A stretch of DNA of 64,000 nt from Neisseriaceae bacterium TC5R-5 (GCA_020830965.2 JACCFC020000018.1:1-64000); one strand, 5' to 3'. Shown: positions 10,647 to 20,893, counted from the first letter of the stretch. Program-made: numbers and translations. Notes: a model not told the origin generated them from the sequence alone.

Positions 10647-10681
10647 GAAAAACAAAGCCGACCTCAGGTCGGCTTACTCCT
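10647..10681 (-). promoter_or_regulatory. Palindromic hairpin with T tract between skp and lpxD, placed between Shine-Dalgarno and start codon
   Basis: On the minus strand AGGAG (10681-10677) is followed by AAGCCGACCT (10675-10666), one central base, AGGTCGGCTT (10664-10655), then TGTTTTTC and the lpxD ATG. The 21-bp palindrome followed by a T-rich run looks like an intrinsic terminator after skp. If it folds, it would also bring the AGGAG to about 9 nt from the ATG. A second, weaker GAGG lies inside the stem, about 15 nt from the ATG. Confidence 0.65.
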
Positions 10682-10697
10682 ATAGTAAGGTAGACAC

Positions 10698-11183
10698 CTA
10701 CTTATCCAATGCTTTTAAAACCTTAGGTGTCAGATCAAATTTGGGGTTCACATAAACGGCGTCCTGCAATACCAGATCATACTGCTCACGCTCAGCAATC
10801 TCTCTCAACGCACGATAAGCCCGTTCTTGCACGGAGGCAAACTCTTCATTACGACGCTGATTGAAATCTTCAGACAACTCCCTACCCTTGGCGCGATAGT
10901 CTCTATCCAGCGCCGCATATTCGCGCTCATATCGCTTTCTATCATCGGGATTAAGATCACTCTTCGCCATTAAGCCCTCAAGCTCTTTGGCTCGCTTCTC
11001 TATTTTTTTGAGCTCGCTACGACGATCTGAGAACTCTTTATCCAAGCGTTTTTGAATCGCAATAGCAGGCGCTGCCTCACGGTAAATACGCTCGGTATTA
11101 ATAAAACCCATTTTAAAATCGTCGGCATGTACTGGTAGCGCAGCAAATAACAGTACAGCAAGCCACCATTTCCACATTCTCAT
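10698..11183 (-). CDS. skp: Periplasmic chaperone Skp (OmpH)
   Basis: Skp is a trimeric holdase that carries unfolded outer-membrane proteins from the Sec translocon to the BAM complex. A signal peptide (about residues 1-20, ending ALPVHA) is followed by a KMGFINTERIYREA strand and a long charged helical region (about 40-125) rich in K/R/E that forms the coiled-coil arms. The C-terminal strand has YDLVLQDAVYVNPKFDLT. The ATG at 11183 is preferred because GGGG precedes it and the signal peptide begins there. It directly follows bamA, its functional partner. Confidence 0.93.
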   Translation of the reverse strand: MRMWKWWLAVLLFAALPVHADDFKMGFINTERIYREAAPAIAIQKRLDKEFSDRRSELKKIEKRAKELEGLMAKSDLNPDDRKRYEREYAALDRDYRAKGRELSEDFNQRRNEEFASVQERAYRALREIAEREQYDLVLQDAVYVNPKFDLTPKVLKALDK

Positions 11184-11201
11184 ATTCAACCCCATCAAGC
11201 T

Positions 11202-13490
11202 TTAAAATACAGTACCCAACTGGAACTGGAAGCGTTGCAGCTTATCGTTATCAGATTTCTTTAACGGATTCGCAATACTGAATTTCATTGGGCCAATCGG
11301 CGACAGCCAAGTCAAAGCAGCACCAACAGAGTAGCGAACACCATCACCAATGGAACTGCCATCGGTCTTACCATCCCATAAAGAACCCGCATCAAAGAAG
11401 AAACTGGCCCTTACCGACTTATTGTCCTTCATGCCAGGAAACGGGAACAACACTTCGGCATTCGCCACCACTTTACGCGTACCACCTAAGTAATCGCCAT
11501 TCGTGTCACGCGGGCCAATACTATTGGTATCGTAACCGCGTACCGAGCCTAAGCCACCCATGTAGAAATTCTGGAAAAACGGCAAAACAGGCGTTCTGCC
11601 ATAACCATCGGCGTAGCCAAGTTCACCATTCAACATCAAGGTAAAAGTCTTGCTAAGAGGGAAGAACCAGCTCTGTTGATGTGTTACCCGGTAATATTCT
11701 AGATCGCCGCCAGGTAAGCCGGCATCTAATCCAACTCTCAGTAAAGCACCACGTGTCGGCCACAATGAACTATCCCGGGTATCTCTTGCCCAGCTAATCG
11801 TACCTAACAAGGTATTATTAGTATCACCAAATTCATTAACAAAATCGATATAACGCTGTGGACTGTTGTCGTAGGTGGTGATAGTGGTTCTCTCTGCACC
11901 CAAACTGAAGTTAATCCGGTCATATTCAGTAATAGGTACACCCAGCCGAACTGCCGCACCGGTAGTATCGGTTTTGTAGGCCGCTGTATTCGAGGCGTCA
12001 GGGTTATAAACGCGCTTGTACAGGTCATAACCTAGACTCACGCCATCTGGAGTAAAGTAAGGATCAGTAAAAGATAAAGAAATATTTCTATTGACCTTGC
12101 CGGTAGAAATACCTAATGCCGCATACTTACCAGAACCGAAAATATTACTCTGAGAGATATTAGCCGATAGCTGCAAACCCTCGCCCTGCACATAGCCAAT
12201 ACCGCCAGAAAGGCTGCCGGTAGAGCGTTCTTTCAGGTTGATATTCATATCTACCTGATCTGCCGTATTGGGAACGACCGGCGTTTCGACATTAACATCG
12301 TCAAAATAGCCCAATAGCTCAATCCGCTCTTTACTACGTTTGATCTTATCAGAGGCATAGGGAGCCCCCTCTAGCTGTCGCAACTCACGCCGAATGACTT
12401 CATCGCGAGTTTTGGTATTACCGGCGATATTAACCCTACGCACATAAGTTTTACGGCCTGGATCCACAAAAAATGTAAACGTCGCCGTTTGCTTTTCTTG
12501 GTTAATGTCCGGTACCACATTGATATTGGCAAAGGCATAACCGGCTTGACCCAAGCGATCACTCAAAGCGCGTACGGATTCAACCACTTTCTCATTCTCA
12601 AATATCTCACCGGGCTTGATCAGGATGAGTTTACGCAGTTCATCCTCTGGCACTACGAGGTCACCAGCCAACTTAATGTCAGCAACGGTAAATTTTTTAC
12701 CTTCATGAATATTGATAGTCAGAAACATATCCTGCTTATCAGGACTAATTGATACTTGGGTAGAGTCTATATTGAACTCTAAATATCCTTGATTCTGATA
12801 AAACGCTTTCAACTTTTCCAGATCACCAGCCAACTTTTGCTTGGAATATTGATCATCCTTGGTAATCCACGTCAACCATCCTCCAGTTGTTAAACTAAGC
12901 TGATCCATCAACTCAGACTGGGTATAGGCATTGGTACCAATAATACGAATATCCTTAATACGGGCAGTAACCCCCTCATTGATATCCAGCGTAACCGCAA
13001 CTCGATTACGCTCCAGCTTGGTTACCGAAGAGGTGATTTCTACTGAATACTTACCACGGCTGTAATACTGGCGCTTTAGTTCTTGCACGGCGCCGTCAAG
13101 CAAAGACTGGTCAAACACCAGTGACTCCGCCAGGCCATTGTCTTTAAGTGCTTTTTTCAACTGGTCTTTGCTGAATTCTTTAGCACCAGTAATATCAAGC
13201 TGAGTAATCACTGCCCGCTCGGCCACGGCAACAATTACGACATTATCTTGCGACTCAATACGTACATCATTGAAAAAGCCAGTAGCGAACAAAGCCTTAA
13301 TTGACTCATTCGCTTTTTCATCGGTAAAGGTATCCCCTACTTTCACCGGCAAATAATTAAATACAGTACCCGGCTCGGTACGTTGCAGCCCCTCGACACG
13401 AATATCTTTAATCACAAAAGGGTCTGCCGCCCAAGTCGTTGACAACGAACCCAAGCCGAAAATGGCTGCTACCAGTAATTTTAATTTCAT
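11202..13490 (-). CDS. bamA: Outer membrane protein assembly factor BamA
   Basis: BamA is the core of the BAM complex, which folds beta-barrel proteins into the outer membrane. After a signal peptide (about 1-21, ending TTWA) come five POTRA domains (about 24-420; the first begins FVIKDIRVEGLQRTEPGTV). A 16-strand barrel of the Omp85 type follows, with the conserved GGLGSVRGY loop motif. The chain ends in RFQFQLGTVF, with the C-terminal aromatic residue expected of a BAM substrate. Length 762 is typical. It lies 9 bp after rseP and just before skp. Confidence 0.98.
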   Translation of the reverse strand: MKLKLLVAAIFGLGSLSTTWAADPFVIKDIRVEGLQRTEPGTVFNYLPVKVGDTFTDEKANESIKALFATGFFNDVRIESQDNVVIVAVAERAVITQLDITGAKEFSKDQLKKALKDNGLAESLVFDQSLLDGAVQELKRQYYSRGKYSVEITSSVTKLERNRVAVTLDINEGVTARIKDIRIIGTNAYTQSELMDQLSLTTGGWLTWITKDDQYSKQKLAGDLEKLKAFYQNQGYLEFNIDSTQVSISPDKQDMFLTINIHEGKKFTVADIKLAGDLVVPEDELRKLILIKPGEIFENEKVVESVRALSDRLGQAGYAFANINVVPDINQEKQTATFTFFVDPGRKTYVRRVNIAGNTKTRDEVIRRELRQLEGAPYASDKIKRSKERIELLGYFDDVNVETPVVPNTADQVDMNINLKERSTGSLSGGIGYVQGEGLQLSANISQSNIFGSGKYAALGISTGKVNRNISLSFTDPYFTPDGVSLGYDLYKRVYNPDASNTAAYKTDTTGAAVRLGVPITEYDRINFSLGAERTTITTYDNSPQRYIDFVNEFGDTNNTLLGTISWARDTRDSSLWPTRGALLRVGLDAGLPGGDLEYYRVTHQQSWFFPLSKTFTLMLNGELGYADGYGRTPVLPFFQNFYMGGLGSVRGYDTNSIGPRDTNGDYLGGTRKVVANAEVLFPFPGMKDNKSVRASFFFDAGSLWDGKTDGSSIGDGVRYSVGAALTWLSPIGPMKFSIANPLKKSDNDKLQRFQFQLGTVF

Positions 13491-13499
13491 AAATCCGTT

Positions 13500-14843
13500 T
13501 TAACCCCCAAATTGGCGGCTGAAATCATTCAGCAAGGCAAACGCCATCAAAAACGCCAGCAAGATAAAGCCAATTTTTTGTCCGAGCATCTGTACGCGCT
13601 CACTAACGGGTCGCCCCCTAAGCAGTTCCGCGACATAATACATTAAGTGCCCACCATCCAACACGGGTATGGGCAACAAATTGAGCACACCAATGCTGAT
13701 ACTGATTAATGCTAAGAACTCAAGATAAGACGCCAAGCCCTGACGAGCGCTTTGCCCGGCGACATCGGCAATGGTCAAAGGCCCGGACAAATTGTTCAAA
13801 GAGGCTTGCCCCACAAGCATGCGACCAATGAATTTAACACTCATCCACGCCGTCGCTGCGGTTTTATCAACCGCAGCAATAGCTGCCTGTGGCCAGGTAT
13901 AGTATTGCGTGTAACTAATACTCTTTAACCAAGCGGCATCAATCTTCGGCCCGGCTCCGATACGGCCAATCAGTTCATCTCCCTGCTTGTGTGCTGCAGG
14001 ACGCAGGGTGAAAATCAAACGGGTTTTATCACGCAACACCTCAATCTTTAACGACTTACCCGGATGAGAACGAACTTGCTGCACCCAACTGTCCCAATTG
14101 TCTAGAGGTATATCGTTAACCGACAACAAATGATCTCCGACCCTCAAGCCAGCACGCTGTGCCACTCCTCCATCCTCTAACACACCCAACACCGGCAAAT
14201 AACGCCCCGGCATCAGACCAGGATTACCTTGTTGTAAGGCGGTTTTCATTTTGTCATCAAACCGAGAGGCATTAATGCTAAGTTCTTTACTCATGCCCGT
14301 CATGGTCTGTACTTGCACCGGAATCACGGCCGAAGTACTACCCGCTTCAGCAAAAGCCAGCCTAGCTTCCTGCCAATTACTGACCTCCTGCCCTGCTACC
14401 GATAAAATACGATCACCAGTCACAAACCCGGCTGCGGCTGCCGGCGTTTGCGCTATCACAGTACCTACTAGCGGTTGTAACTGTGCCACACCCTGTGCCA
14501 GCAACACCCAATAAAACAGCGCTGCCAGCAATAAGTTTGCTAAAGGACCCGCCGCAACAATCGCCATACGCTTAAGTACCGGCTGGGTGTTGAACGCAAA
14601 TTGACGCAGCTCCGCTGGAACCTCCCCCTCTCGCTCATCCAGCATACGCACATAGCCACCTAAAGGGATGGGGCAAATCACCCATTCGGTACCTTTATGC
14701 AGATAACGCAGCAGAGGCTTACCAAAACCAATGGAGAAACGCAGCACTTTCACACCGCACAACCTAGCCACAGCAAAATGGCCTAGTTCGTGAAAGGTAA
14801 CGAGCACCCCCATGGCCACTAAAAACGCCAGAACTGTCAGCAT
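13500..14843 (-). CDS. rseP: RseP family intramembrane zinc metalloprotease (site-2 protease)
   Basis: It cleaves transmembrane segments, classically that of the anti-sigma-E factor RseA, in the envelope-stress pathway. The zinc site is HELGH (18-22) with the distal Asp in LDGGH (Asp396). Two PDZ domains lie in the periplasmic loop (about 115-200 and 215-300; the second has [18 protein letters not shown]). Four membrane segments are evident. Its position between dxr (7-bp overlap) and bamA fits an envelope biogenesis operon. Confidence 0.96.
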   Translation of the reverse strand: MLTVLAFLVAMGVLVTFHELGHFAVARLCGVKVLRFSIGFGKPLLRYLHKGTEWVICPIPLGGYVRMLDEREGEVPAELRQFAFNTQPVLKRMAIVAAGPLANLLLAALFYWVLLAQGVAQLQPLVGTVIAQTPAAAAGFVTGDRILSVAGQEVSNWQEARLAFAEAGSTSAVIPVQVQTMTGMSKELSINASRFDDKMKTALQQGNPGLMPGRYLPVLGVLEDGGVAQRAGLRVGDHLLSVNDIPLDNWDSWVQQVRSHPGKSLKIEVLRDKTRLIFTLRPAAHKQGDELIGRIGAGPKIDAAWLKSISYTQYYTWPQAAIAAVDKTAATAWMSVKFIGRMLVGQASLNNLSGPLTIADVAGQSARQGLASYLEFLALISISIGVLNLLPIPVLDGGHLMYYVAELLRGRPVSERVQMLGQKIGFILLAFLMAFALLNDFSRQFGG

Positions 14844-16021
14844 ATTGCCAATCTTTGTCTAGCTAGCGCACGAGCCTCAGCATCCTTAGCCAATAAGCCA
14901 TCCAAGGAGCTGCTGGCGCTCAAGTCTAGCCTAGAAAGGGTTTCTGTGATCACAACAGGAATATCAACGAAACGCAGATCACCTTGCAGGAAGGCCGCTA
15001 CTGCCACTTCGTTGGCGGCATTTAAGACAGCAGGAGCATCTCCACCGCTATGCAATACTTCAAATGCCAGATCTAGACAAGGAAAGCGCTGTCGATCAGG
15101 GGCCTCGAAGGTCAAAGCAGATAACTGATAAAAATCCAAAGACTCTACCCCCGCTTCAATACGCTCCGGCCATGCCAGCGCACAAGCAATCGGTGTGCGC
15201 ATATCAGGAGAACCTAACTGTGCCAGCACCGAGCCATCACGATATTGCACCATGGAATGAATCACACTTTGTGGATGAACAACCACCTCAATTTGTTCCG
15301 GCTTGGCCGCAAACAACCAATGCGCTTCAATCACTTCCAAGCCTTTATTCATCAAACTAGCGGAATCAACGGAAATTTTACGACCCATCACCCAATTAGG
15401 ATGACGGCAGGCATCCTCTGCGGTAACGGTTTGCAAAGCATCCACGGATAAGGTGCGAAATGGGCCGCCAGAAGCAGTCAGGATAATTTTACGAATACCA
15501 GCCAAATCGGGATTACCCGCGTAATTGGCCGGCAATGATTGAAAAATAGCATTATGCTCACTATCTACCGGCAACAAGACTGCCCCGTGAGCATGCACAG
15601 TTTGCATAAACAAATGGCCAGCGACAACTAAAGATTCTTTATTAGCCAGCAATATGCGTTTACCCGCTCGTGCGGCAGCCAAAGCCGACGGTAAACCAGC
15701 CGCCCCGACAATGGCCGCCATCACCACGTCCACTTCAGGCAGACTGACCACCCATTCTAAAGCTTGCGAGCCGTATAAAACCTCGCAATTAAGCGCAGCC
15801 AAAGCCAGATGTTCGCGCAATTGCGCTGCAGCTACAGCATCACCGACCACCACATAAGCCGGACGAAACTGTATAGCCTGCTGTAACAAACGCTGCCATT
15901 GCTGATGACCCGTCAATGCGATCACTTGATAACGCTCAGGGTAGCGGGACAGTACATCCAGGGTGTTGATCCCAATACTGCCGGTAGCCCCGAGCACGAC
16001 AACCCCTTGTGGTTTTGTCAT
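14837..16021 (-). CDS. dxr: 1-deoxy-D-xylulose-5-phosphate reductoisomerase
   Basis: It converts DXP to MEP with NADPH, the first committed step of non-mevalonate isoprenoid synthesis and the source of the undecaprenyl precursors used by uppS. An N-terminal Rossmann motif [13 protein letters not shown] is followed by [10 protein letters not shown], the metal-binding region [10 protein letters not shown] and SASGGPFR-like [10 protein letters not shown]. The [19 protein letters not shown] block (residues about 208-226) is the family hallmark. Length 394. It is 13 bp after cdsA and overlaps rseP. Confidence 0.97.
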   Translation of the reverse strand: MTKPQGVVVLGATGSIGINTLDVLSRYPERYQVIALTGHQQWQRLLQQAIQFRPAYVVVGDAVAAAQLREHLALAALNCEVLYGSQALEWVVSLPEVDVVMAAIVGAAGLPSALAAARAGKRILLANKESLVVAGHLFMQTVHAHGAVLLPVDSEHNAIFQSLPANYAGNPDLAGIRKIILTASGGPFRTLSVDALQTVTAEDACRHPNWVMGRKISVDSASLMNKGLEVIEAHWLFAAKPEQIEVVVHPQSVIHSMVQYRDGSVLAQLGSPDMRTPIACALAWPERIEAGVESLDFYQLSALTFEAPDRQRFPCLDLAFEVLHSGGDAPAVLNAANEVAVAAFLQGDLRFVDIPVVITETLSRLDLSASSSLDGLLAKDAEARALARQRLAIC

Positions 16022-16034
16022 AAGAGACTCCTAC

Positions 16035-16841
16035 TCACATGCCACCCAGCGCTCGTAGCGCATTACTCACCGCCAGCACAGCAATAAGGCTATCAATACG
16101 ATCGAAAACACCACCATGCCCAGGTAGAAGACGGCTACTATCCTTGATATTGGCGGAGCGTTTAAACCAGGACTCCAGCAAATCCCCTAACACGCTTACC
16201 GCGGTCAACGGCAGCGCCAGTAACAGAACACGCCACATTGGCAAGTGAATATCCAACCAGCCTAGATGATCGACGATAACGACATAAACAGCGACACAAA
16301 GTATTGCACCATAAACCCCCTCCCAGCTTTTACCCGGGCTGATAGCAGGAGCGAGCTTACGCTTACCAAAGTTTTTACCAAAAATATAGGCGGCAATATC
16401 GGCTACCCATACCAAACCCATTACTGACAATAAAGTGAAGGCATCATTGCCGGTACCGTACGACCGCCACTCCATCAAAGCAAACCAGGCTGGAAACATC
16501 AATAACCAGCCAAGCAACCAAGCCGCCGGCCCTTTGGGAATAGGCCAGCGCTTCGCCAGCCAGCATGGCACTAATAACAGCCAGAAGAACAACACTAACC
16601 AATGTTCAATGCCCCCCAAGTGCATATCGCTGTGCCAGATCAACACTGCTAGCAAGGCGGTTAAACCCAGATAAGCCCGCTGCTGCCCACCAACTATGCC
16701 GGACATACGGGAAAACTCCCATAAAGCAAGCAGTACCAGCGCTCCCGAAAAAACAGCCCAAGCATAACTTGGCAACATAAACAAAGCCGACAGCATCAAC
16801 GGCAGCAAGACCAAGGCAGTCAAGAGGCGAGTTTTAAACAT
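16035..16841 (-). CDS. cdsA: Phosphatidate cytidylyltransferase
   Basis: It makes CDP-diacylglycerol from phosphatidic acid and CTP in the inner membrane, feeding PgsA and phosphatidylserine synthase. The family signature is present near the C-terminus as SWFKRSANIKDSSRLLPGHG followed by GVFDRIDS. Around eight hydrophobic segments are visible in 268 residues. The gene starts 3 bp after uppS, the usual uppS-cdsA-dxr-rseP order. Confidence 0.96.
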   Translation of the reverse strand: MFKTRLLTALVLLPLMLSALFMLPSYAWAVFSGALVLLALWEFSRMSGIVGGQQRAYLGLTALLAVLIWHSDMHLGGIEHWLVLFFWLLLVPCWLAKRWPIPKGPAAWLLGWLLMFPAWFALMEWRSYGTGNDAFTLLSVMGLVWVADIAAYIFGKNFGKRKLAPAISPGKSWEGVYGAILCVAVYVVIVDHLGWLDIHLPMWRVLLLALPLTAVSVLGDLLESWFKRSANIKDSSRLLPGHGGVFDRIDSLIAVLAVSNALRALGGM

Positions 16842-16844
16842 GAG

Positions 16845-17600
16845 TTATGGAATATCCCGGCGTAAGTGATCTGGCAATTGCTCGCTGGTACGACCAAAAC
16901 GTCGCTCACGTTGCCAGTAGGAATCAATGGCCTGCTCCAATGCTGTCCGGTCAAAATCTGGCCATAAACAGTCAGTAAAATACAATTCGGAATAAGCCAA
17001 CTGCCATAATAGAAAGTTACTAATACGCTGCTCACCAGCAGTACGAATAAACAGATCAGGCTCAGGAGCCCATGACATACTTAAATGCTCAGCCAGAGCC
17101 GACTCATCAATCTGGGTAACACCCTGGGCAATCAGGTGATTTACCGCATTGAGGATATCCCAACGACCACCATAGTCAGCGGCAATACTCAGTGTCAAAC
17201 CATTATTATTTGCTGTTTTACTCTCAGCACGCTCAATGCGCTCTAATAGCTCGGCACTAAAGCGCTCACGCATTCCCAGTACACGCAAACGAATATTATT
17301 GTTATGCAATTTATCCACCTCATGCTCTAAAGCACGAATGAACAAATCCATCAAAAAAGAAACCTCATCCTGAGGTCGGCGCCAGTTCTCAGTGGAAAAG
17401 GCAAATAGAGTCAAATACTCGACACCTAACTCCTTGCATGCACCCACCACTTCTCGCACTGACTCCAAACCACGTTTATGTCCAGCCACTCTCGGCAAAA
17501 AGCGCTTTTTTGCCCAACGGCCATTGCCATCCATAATGATGGCAATGTGCTTGGGCACCTTACCTACCTCTGGGATATTTCTGGTAGAGCTTGCAAACAA
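16845..17600 (-). CDS. uppS: Di-trans,poly-cis-undecaprenyl-diphosphate synthase
   Basis: It extends farnesyl diphosphate with eight isopentenyl units to make undecaprenyl diphosphate, the lipid carrier for peptidoglycan and O-antigen. The catalytic Asp24 lies in [13 protein letters not shown] (21-33). [11 protein letters not shown] and the C-terminal [22 protein letters not shown] block are intact. Length 251. A TTG start at 17600 fits the upstream GGGAG. The gene is 11 bp after frr. Confidence 0.96.
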   Translation of the reverse strand: MFASSTRNIPEVGKVPKHIAIIMDGNGRWAKKRFLPRVAGHKRGLESVREVVGACKELGVEYLTLFAFSTENWRRPQDEVSFLMDLFIRALEHEVDKLHNNNIRLRVLGMRERFSAELLERIERAESKTANNNGLTLSIAADYGGRWDILNAVNHLIAQGVTQIDESALAEHLSMSWAPEPDLFIRTAGEQRISNFLLWQLAYSELYFTDCLWPDFDRTALEQAIDSYWQRERRFGRTSEQLPDHLRRDIP

Positions 17601-17611
17601 AATGACTCCCC

Positions 17612-18169
17612 TTATACGGCCATCAGATCGGTTTCTTTGGCAGCAAGAGCCTTATCCACTTCAGCAATATATTTATCTGTTAATTTCTGAATATCATCCT
17701 GACCACGACGCTCATCATCTTCAGTAATGGTCTTATCTTTAAGCAAAGTCTTAAAGTCGTTGTTGGCATCACGGCGGATGTTACGTATCGCCACTCGCGC
17801 ATTTTCAGCTTCACCGCGCACCAGCTTGATCAGATCGCGGCGACGCTCTTCCGTTAGCATAGGCATTGGTACGCGAATAATGTCGCCCATGGACGCTGGA
17901 TTTAAACCGAGATCAGAATCACGAATAGCCTTTTCAATTTTGGCCAGCATGGGCTTTTCCCAAGCCTGTACACTAATAGTACGGGCATCCAGCAAAGTCA
18001 CATTTGCTACCTGATTAATCGGTACAGCACTACCATAGTAATCCACCATCACATGATCAAGAATGCCAGTATGAGCACGGCCAGTGCGAACCTTGGTTAA
18101 ATCATTCTTGAACGCTTCCAAGGATTTCTGCATTTTCTGCTCAGCCGATTTCTTCACATCATTTATCAT
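17612..18169 (-). CDS. frr: Ribosome recycling factor
   Basis: With EF-G it splits post-termination ribosomes. The 185-residue length equals that of E. coli. The three-helix-bundle sequence includes [34 protein letters not shown] and the conserved RNIRRDAN. The ATG at 18169 has a strong GGGGG ahead of it; the open frame extends four residues further. It is 77 bp after pyrH, with a hairpin in between. Confidence 0.97.
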   Translation of the reverse strand: MINDVKKSAEQKMQKSLEAFKNDLTKVRTGRAHTGILDHVMVDYYGSAVPINQVANVTLLDARTISVQAWEKPMLAKIEKAIRDSDLGLNPASMGDIIRVPMPMLTEERRRDLIKLVRGEAENARVAIRNIRRDANNDFKTLLKDKTITEDDERRGQDDIQKLTDKYIAEVDKALAAKETDLMAV

Positions 18170-18201
18170 GTTTACCCCCATTCAATTTTCAGTAAAGGTA
18201 A

Positions 18202-18229
18202 GGCGAAAATAGCTACCACTATTTTCGCC
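18202..18229 (-). other. Hairpin between pyrH and frr
   Basis: A perfect 11-bp inverted repeat, GGCGAAAATAG (18202-18212) and CTATTTTCGCC (18219-18229), has a 6-nt loop. No U tract follows in the minus-strand direction, so it is more likely an mRNA stability or processing element than a full terminator. Confidence 0.5.
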
Positions 18230-18246
18230 ACCAGTAATTTTTAAGG

Positions 18247-18966
18247 TCAGCAGTGTACCAGTGTGCCTTCGTCTTCGCCAAGCACCACCCGCTTAAGCGC
18301 ACCATCCTTAAAGATACTGAATACCTTAATATTCAGATTCTGATCACGGCACAACGCAAAAGCCGTCGCATCCATCACTTTGAGATTGCGCGAAATAGCC
18401 TCATCAAATGTCAGCGTTTGATAACGGATAGCATCTAAATTCTTTTTAGGATCATCCGTATAAACGCCATCAACTTTGGTTGCTTTCAACATGATATCGA
18501 CGTTCATTTCCATCCCTCGCAAAGCCGCTGCCGTATCGGTAGTGAAAAAGGGGTTGCCGGTACCTGCCGCAAAAATGACGATCTTACCCTCCTCCAGATA
18601 CTGCATTGCCTTGCCACGCACATAAGGCTCAGCAATCTGCTGCATTGTTAATGCCGACTGCACCCGCGCTACCAAGCCTACTCGGGTCATCGCATCCTTG
18701 AGAGCTAGGGCATTCATGACCGTAGCCATCATCCCCATGTAGTCAGCCGTCGCCCTGTCCATTCCAGCGGCAGCCGGGGCGACGCCACGAAAAATATTAC
18801 CCCCACCAATCACCACCCCTATCTCTACACCTAAATCGGCCACTTCTTTAATTTGGGCCACAATCTGATCAATAGTAGGTCTGTTAATGCCGTAACTATC
18901 ATCACCCATCAGAGCTTCACCAGAAAGTTTCAGCAGGATGCGTTTATAAACGGGAGCGTGGCTCAT
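18247..18966 (-). CDS. pyrH: UMP kinase
   Basis: This bacterial-type hexameric amino acid kinase-fold enzyme phosphorylates UMP to UDP. It shows [13 protein letters not shown] at the N-terminus, [11 protein letters not shown] for nucleotide binding and [15 protein letters not shown] and [15 protein letters not shown] further on. The ATG at 18966 gives 239 residues and follows GAGGTTACC; the longer frame adds 20 residues without homology. It is separated from tsf by a strong terminator. Confidence 0.97.
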   Translation of the reverse strand: MSHAPVYKRILLKLSGEALMGDDSYGINRPTIDQIVAQIKEVADLGVEIGVVIGGGNIFRGVAPAAAGMDRATADYMGMMATVMNALALKDAMTRVGLVARVQSALTMQQIAEPYVRGKAMQYLEEGKIVIFAAGTGNPFFTTDTAAALRGMEMNVDIMLKATKVDGVYTDDPKKNLDAIRYQTLTFDEAISRNLKVMDATAFALCRDQNLNIKVFSIFKDGALKRVVLGEDEGTLVHC

Positions 18967-19004
18967 GGTAACCTCAGTTTGACTGTCCATAGTGTTTAAT
19001 TTGC

Positions 19005-19037
19005 AAAACGGCACCCTGCAATCCATGCAGGGTGCCG
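19005..19037 (-). terminator. Intrinsic terminator after tsf
   Basis: The arms CGGCACCCTGCA (19009-19020) and TGCAGGGTGCCG (19026-19037) form a perfect 12-bp stem with a 5-nt loop. In the minus-strand direction TTTT follows. It ends the rpsB-tsf unit, so pyrH probably has its own promoter or depends on readthrough. Confidence 0.85.
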
Positions 19038-19065
19038 TGAAGACCTTAGTGCTTAAGCTGCTACT

Positions 19066-19932
19066 TTACAACTTGGCCGCAGCGGCAACCTCTGCGGCAT
19101 AGTCCACAACTTTTTTCTCAATACCTTCACCAACAACAAACATCGCGAAAGCTTTTACTGACGCTTTTTTCTCTGCCAATAGCTTTTCGACTGTCTGATC
19201 TGGATTCTTGACAAAAGGCTGGCCCAACAGAGTAACTTCTGCTAGGTACTTGCTAACACGACCTTCTACCATCTTGGCAACGATATCAGCCGGCTTACCA
19301 GACTCAGCTGCTTGTGCCGTATAGATCTTACGTTCTTGCTCAAGCGTCTCTGCCGGCACCTGATCTTTGGATACGCAAATAGGCTTAGAAGCCGCAATAT
19401 GCATCGCCACATCCTTACCCACTTGCTCATCACCAGCATAATCAACGATGACACCGATCTTCGCGCCGTGCAGATACGTCGCAATCGCACCACTGGTCTG
19501 ATAACGCACAAAACGACGAATCGTCATGTTTTCACCCAGCTTAGCAATCGCGGCCTTCCGGATTTCTTCTACAGATTGACCATCAATCTCTACAGCAGCA
19601 AGCGCCTCAACATCAGCAGGATTGGCAATAACAGCAGCTTTAGCTGCGGCTGCGGCCAAAGCCAGGAAAGTAGGATCTTTGGCGACAAAGTCAGTTTCAC
19701 AATTCACTTCAACCAAGGCACCAATACCACCCTCGATGAACGAACCGATAATACCTTCGGCAGCTAGGCGGCCAGCCATTTTGGACGCTTTGTTGCCGGA
19801 TTTGATACGCAGAATTTCTTCAGCTTTTGTAGCATCACCATCAGCCTCTACAAGCGCTTTTTTGCACTCCATCATGCCCATGCCAGTCGCGGCACGCAGC
19901 TCAGAAACCATTTTCGCGGTAATTTCCGCCAT
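19066..19932 (-). CDS. tsf: Translation elongation factor Ts
   Basis: It is the nucleotide exchange factor that regenerates EF-Tu-GTP. The N-terminal UBA-like domain has [21 protein letters not shown], followed by the EF-Tu contact motif [11 protein letters not shown] (about 75-85). Two dimerisation-domain repeats follow. Length 288 (E. coli 283). A GGAGTAAAG ribosome binding site precedes ATG 19932. It follows rpsB with an intrinsic terminator-like hairpin between, as in E. coli. Confidence 0.97.
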   Translation of the reverse strand: MAEITAKMVSELRAATGMGMMECKKALVEADGDATKAEEILRIKSGNKASKMAGRLAAEGIIGSFIEGGIGALVEVNCETDFVAKDPTFLALAAAAAKAAVIANPADVEALAAVEIDGQSVEEIRKAAIAKLGENMTIRRFVRYQTSGAIATYLHGAKIGVIVDYAGDEQVGKDVAMHIAASKPICVSKDQVPAETLEQERKIYTAQAAESGKPADIVAKMVEGRVSKYLAEVTLLGQPFVKNPDQTVEKLLAEKKASVKAFAMFVVGEGIEKKVVDYAAEVAAAAKL

Positions 19933-19978
19933 GTCTTTACTCCTGAATGATTTAGATGAGGGATATTTGAGCAGGTCT

Positions 19979-20002
19979 AAAAAAAGGGGCTTACGCCCCT
20001 TT
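19979..20002 (-). terminator. Terminator-like attenuator between rpsB and tsf
   Basis: AAAGGGGC (19983-19990) and GCCCCTTT (19995-20002) form an 8-bp stem with a 4-nt loop. On the minus strand it is followed by seven T residues. It must allow readthrough if tsf has no other promoter, so it probably sets the S2 to EF-Ts ratio. Confidence 0.75.
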
Positions 20003-20006
20003 GCGC

Positions 20007-20738
20007 TTACTCGGCTTGAGCCGATTCAGCAGCAGCAACAATCTCGTGTAAAGATTGTGCGCGACCTTCCAGCACCGCGTCAGCAATACCACGAGCATAC
20101 AGGCGAATGGCACGACTGGAGTCATCGTTACCAGGAATCACATAGTCGATGCCGTCTGGTGAGTTATTGGTATCCACGACACCAATAACCGGGATACCGA
20201 GCTTCTTGGCTTCAACAATCGTACCCTTCTGATAACCGGTATCGATAACAAAGATAGCATCGGGCAAGCCCTTCATATCCTTGATACCACCCAGCGAACG
20301 CTCCAACTTATCCACTTCGCGCTGCAAGTCCAGCAGCTCTTTCTTGTTGTAACCGGTTTCACCGGCAGTTTCCAGAATGGCACGCTTTTCTTCAAGACGC
20401 TTGATGGACTGCTTAACTGTCTTGTAGTTGGTCAACATACCGCCAAGCCAGCGATGGTCAACAAATGGCATGCCACTACGAGCGGCTTCTTCACGAATAA
20501 TGTCACGAGCCTGACGCTTGGTGCCCACAAACATGATGGAACCTTTATTAGCAGCCAAACGACGAACATAATCCTGAGCCTCAACAAAAAGAGGTAGGGT
20601 TTGTTCCAGATTGATAATATGGATTTTGTTGCGACTACCAAAGATGTACTTAGCCATCTTCGGATTCCAGAAACGGGTTTGGTGGCCAAAGTGAACACCG
20701 GCCTCCAGCATTTGACGCATAGTGACATGAATAGACAT
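20007..20738 (-). CDS. rpsB: 30S ribosomal protein S2
   Basis: S2 binds the 30S subunit near S1 and is needed for S1 assembly. The N-terminus [22 protein letters not shown] is the family signature, followed by IHIINLEQT and the FVGTKRQAR motif. [23 protein letters not shown] and [11 protein letters not shown] are the C-terminal conserved blocks. Length 243. It is preceded by GAGG and by a structured leader of about 120 nt that may serve autoregulation. Confidence 0.98.
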   Translation of the reverse strand: MSIHVTMRQMLEAGVHFGHQTRFWNPKMAKYIFGSRNKIHIINLEQTLPLFVEAQDYVRRLAANKGSIMFVGTKRQARDIIREEAARSGMPFVDHRWLGGMLTNYKTVKQSIKRLEEKRAILETAGETGYNKKELLDLQREVDKLERSLGGIKDMKGLPDAIFVIDTGYQKGTIVEAKKLGIPVIGVVDTNNSPDGIDYVIPGNDDSSRAIRLYARGIADAVLEGRAQSLHEIVAAAESAQAE

Positions 20739-20766
20739 TTAAAAACTCCTCAAAGGGTTAAGCCTC

Positions 20767-20824
20767 CATTCGTGCAGACAACCCTCGCTTTTATTGGCTT
20801 TGAGGGCACCCTTTTGCACGAATG
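20767..20824 (-). promoter_or_regulatory. Structured rpsB mRNA leader
   Basis: Between the predicted promoter and the rpsB start, CATTCGTGCA (20767-20776) pairs perfectly with TGCACGAATG (20815-20824). Inside, CCCTC (20782-20786) pairs with GAGGG (20802-20806). This two-level stem sits 28 nt before the start codon. S2 leaders are known autoregulatory sites in other proteobacteria; membership of a described rpsB leader family is inferred, not shown. Confidence 0.55.
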
Positions 20825-20863
20825 TGCGTAGTATTCCCCTACCTCCAAGGCAAGGGACGCGGG

Positions 20864-20893
20864 ATTCTAGCACCAATACCGGCATTTGCTCAA
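20864..20893 (-). promoter_or_regulatory. Predicted rpsB promoter
   Basis: On the minus strand, TTGAGC (20888-20893) and TAGAAT (20864-20869) lie 18 bp apart, about 125 bp upstream of the rpsB start. It is a reasonable sigma70 match and overlaps the end of the small membrane protein gene. Confidence 0.5.
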
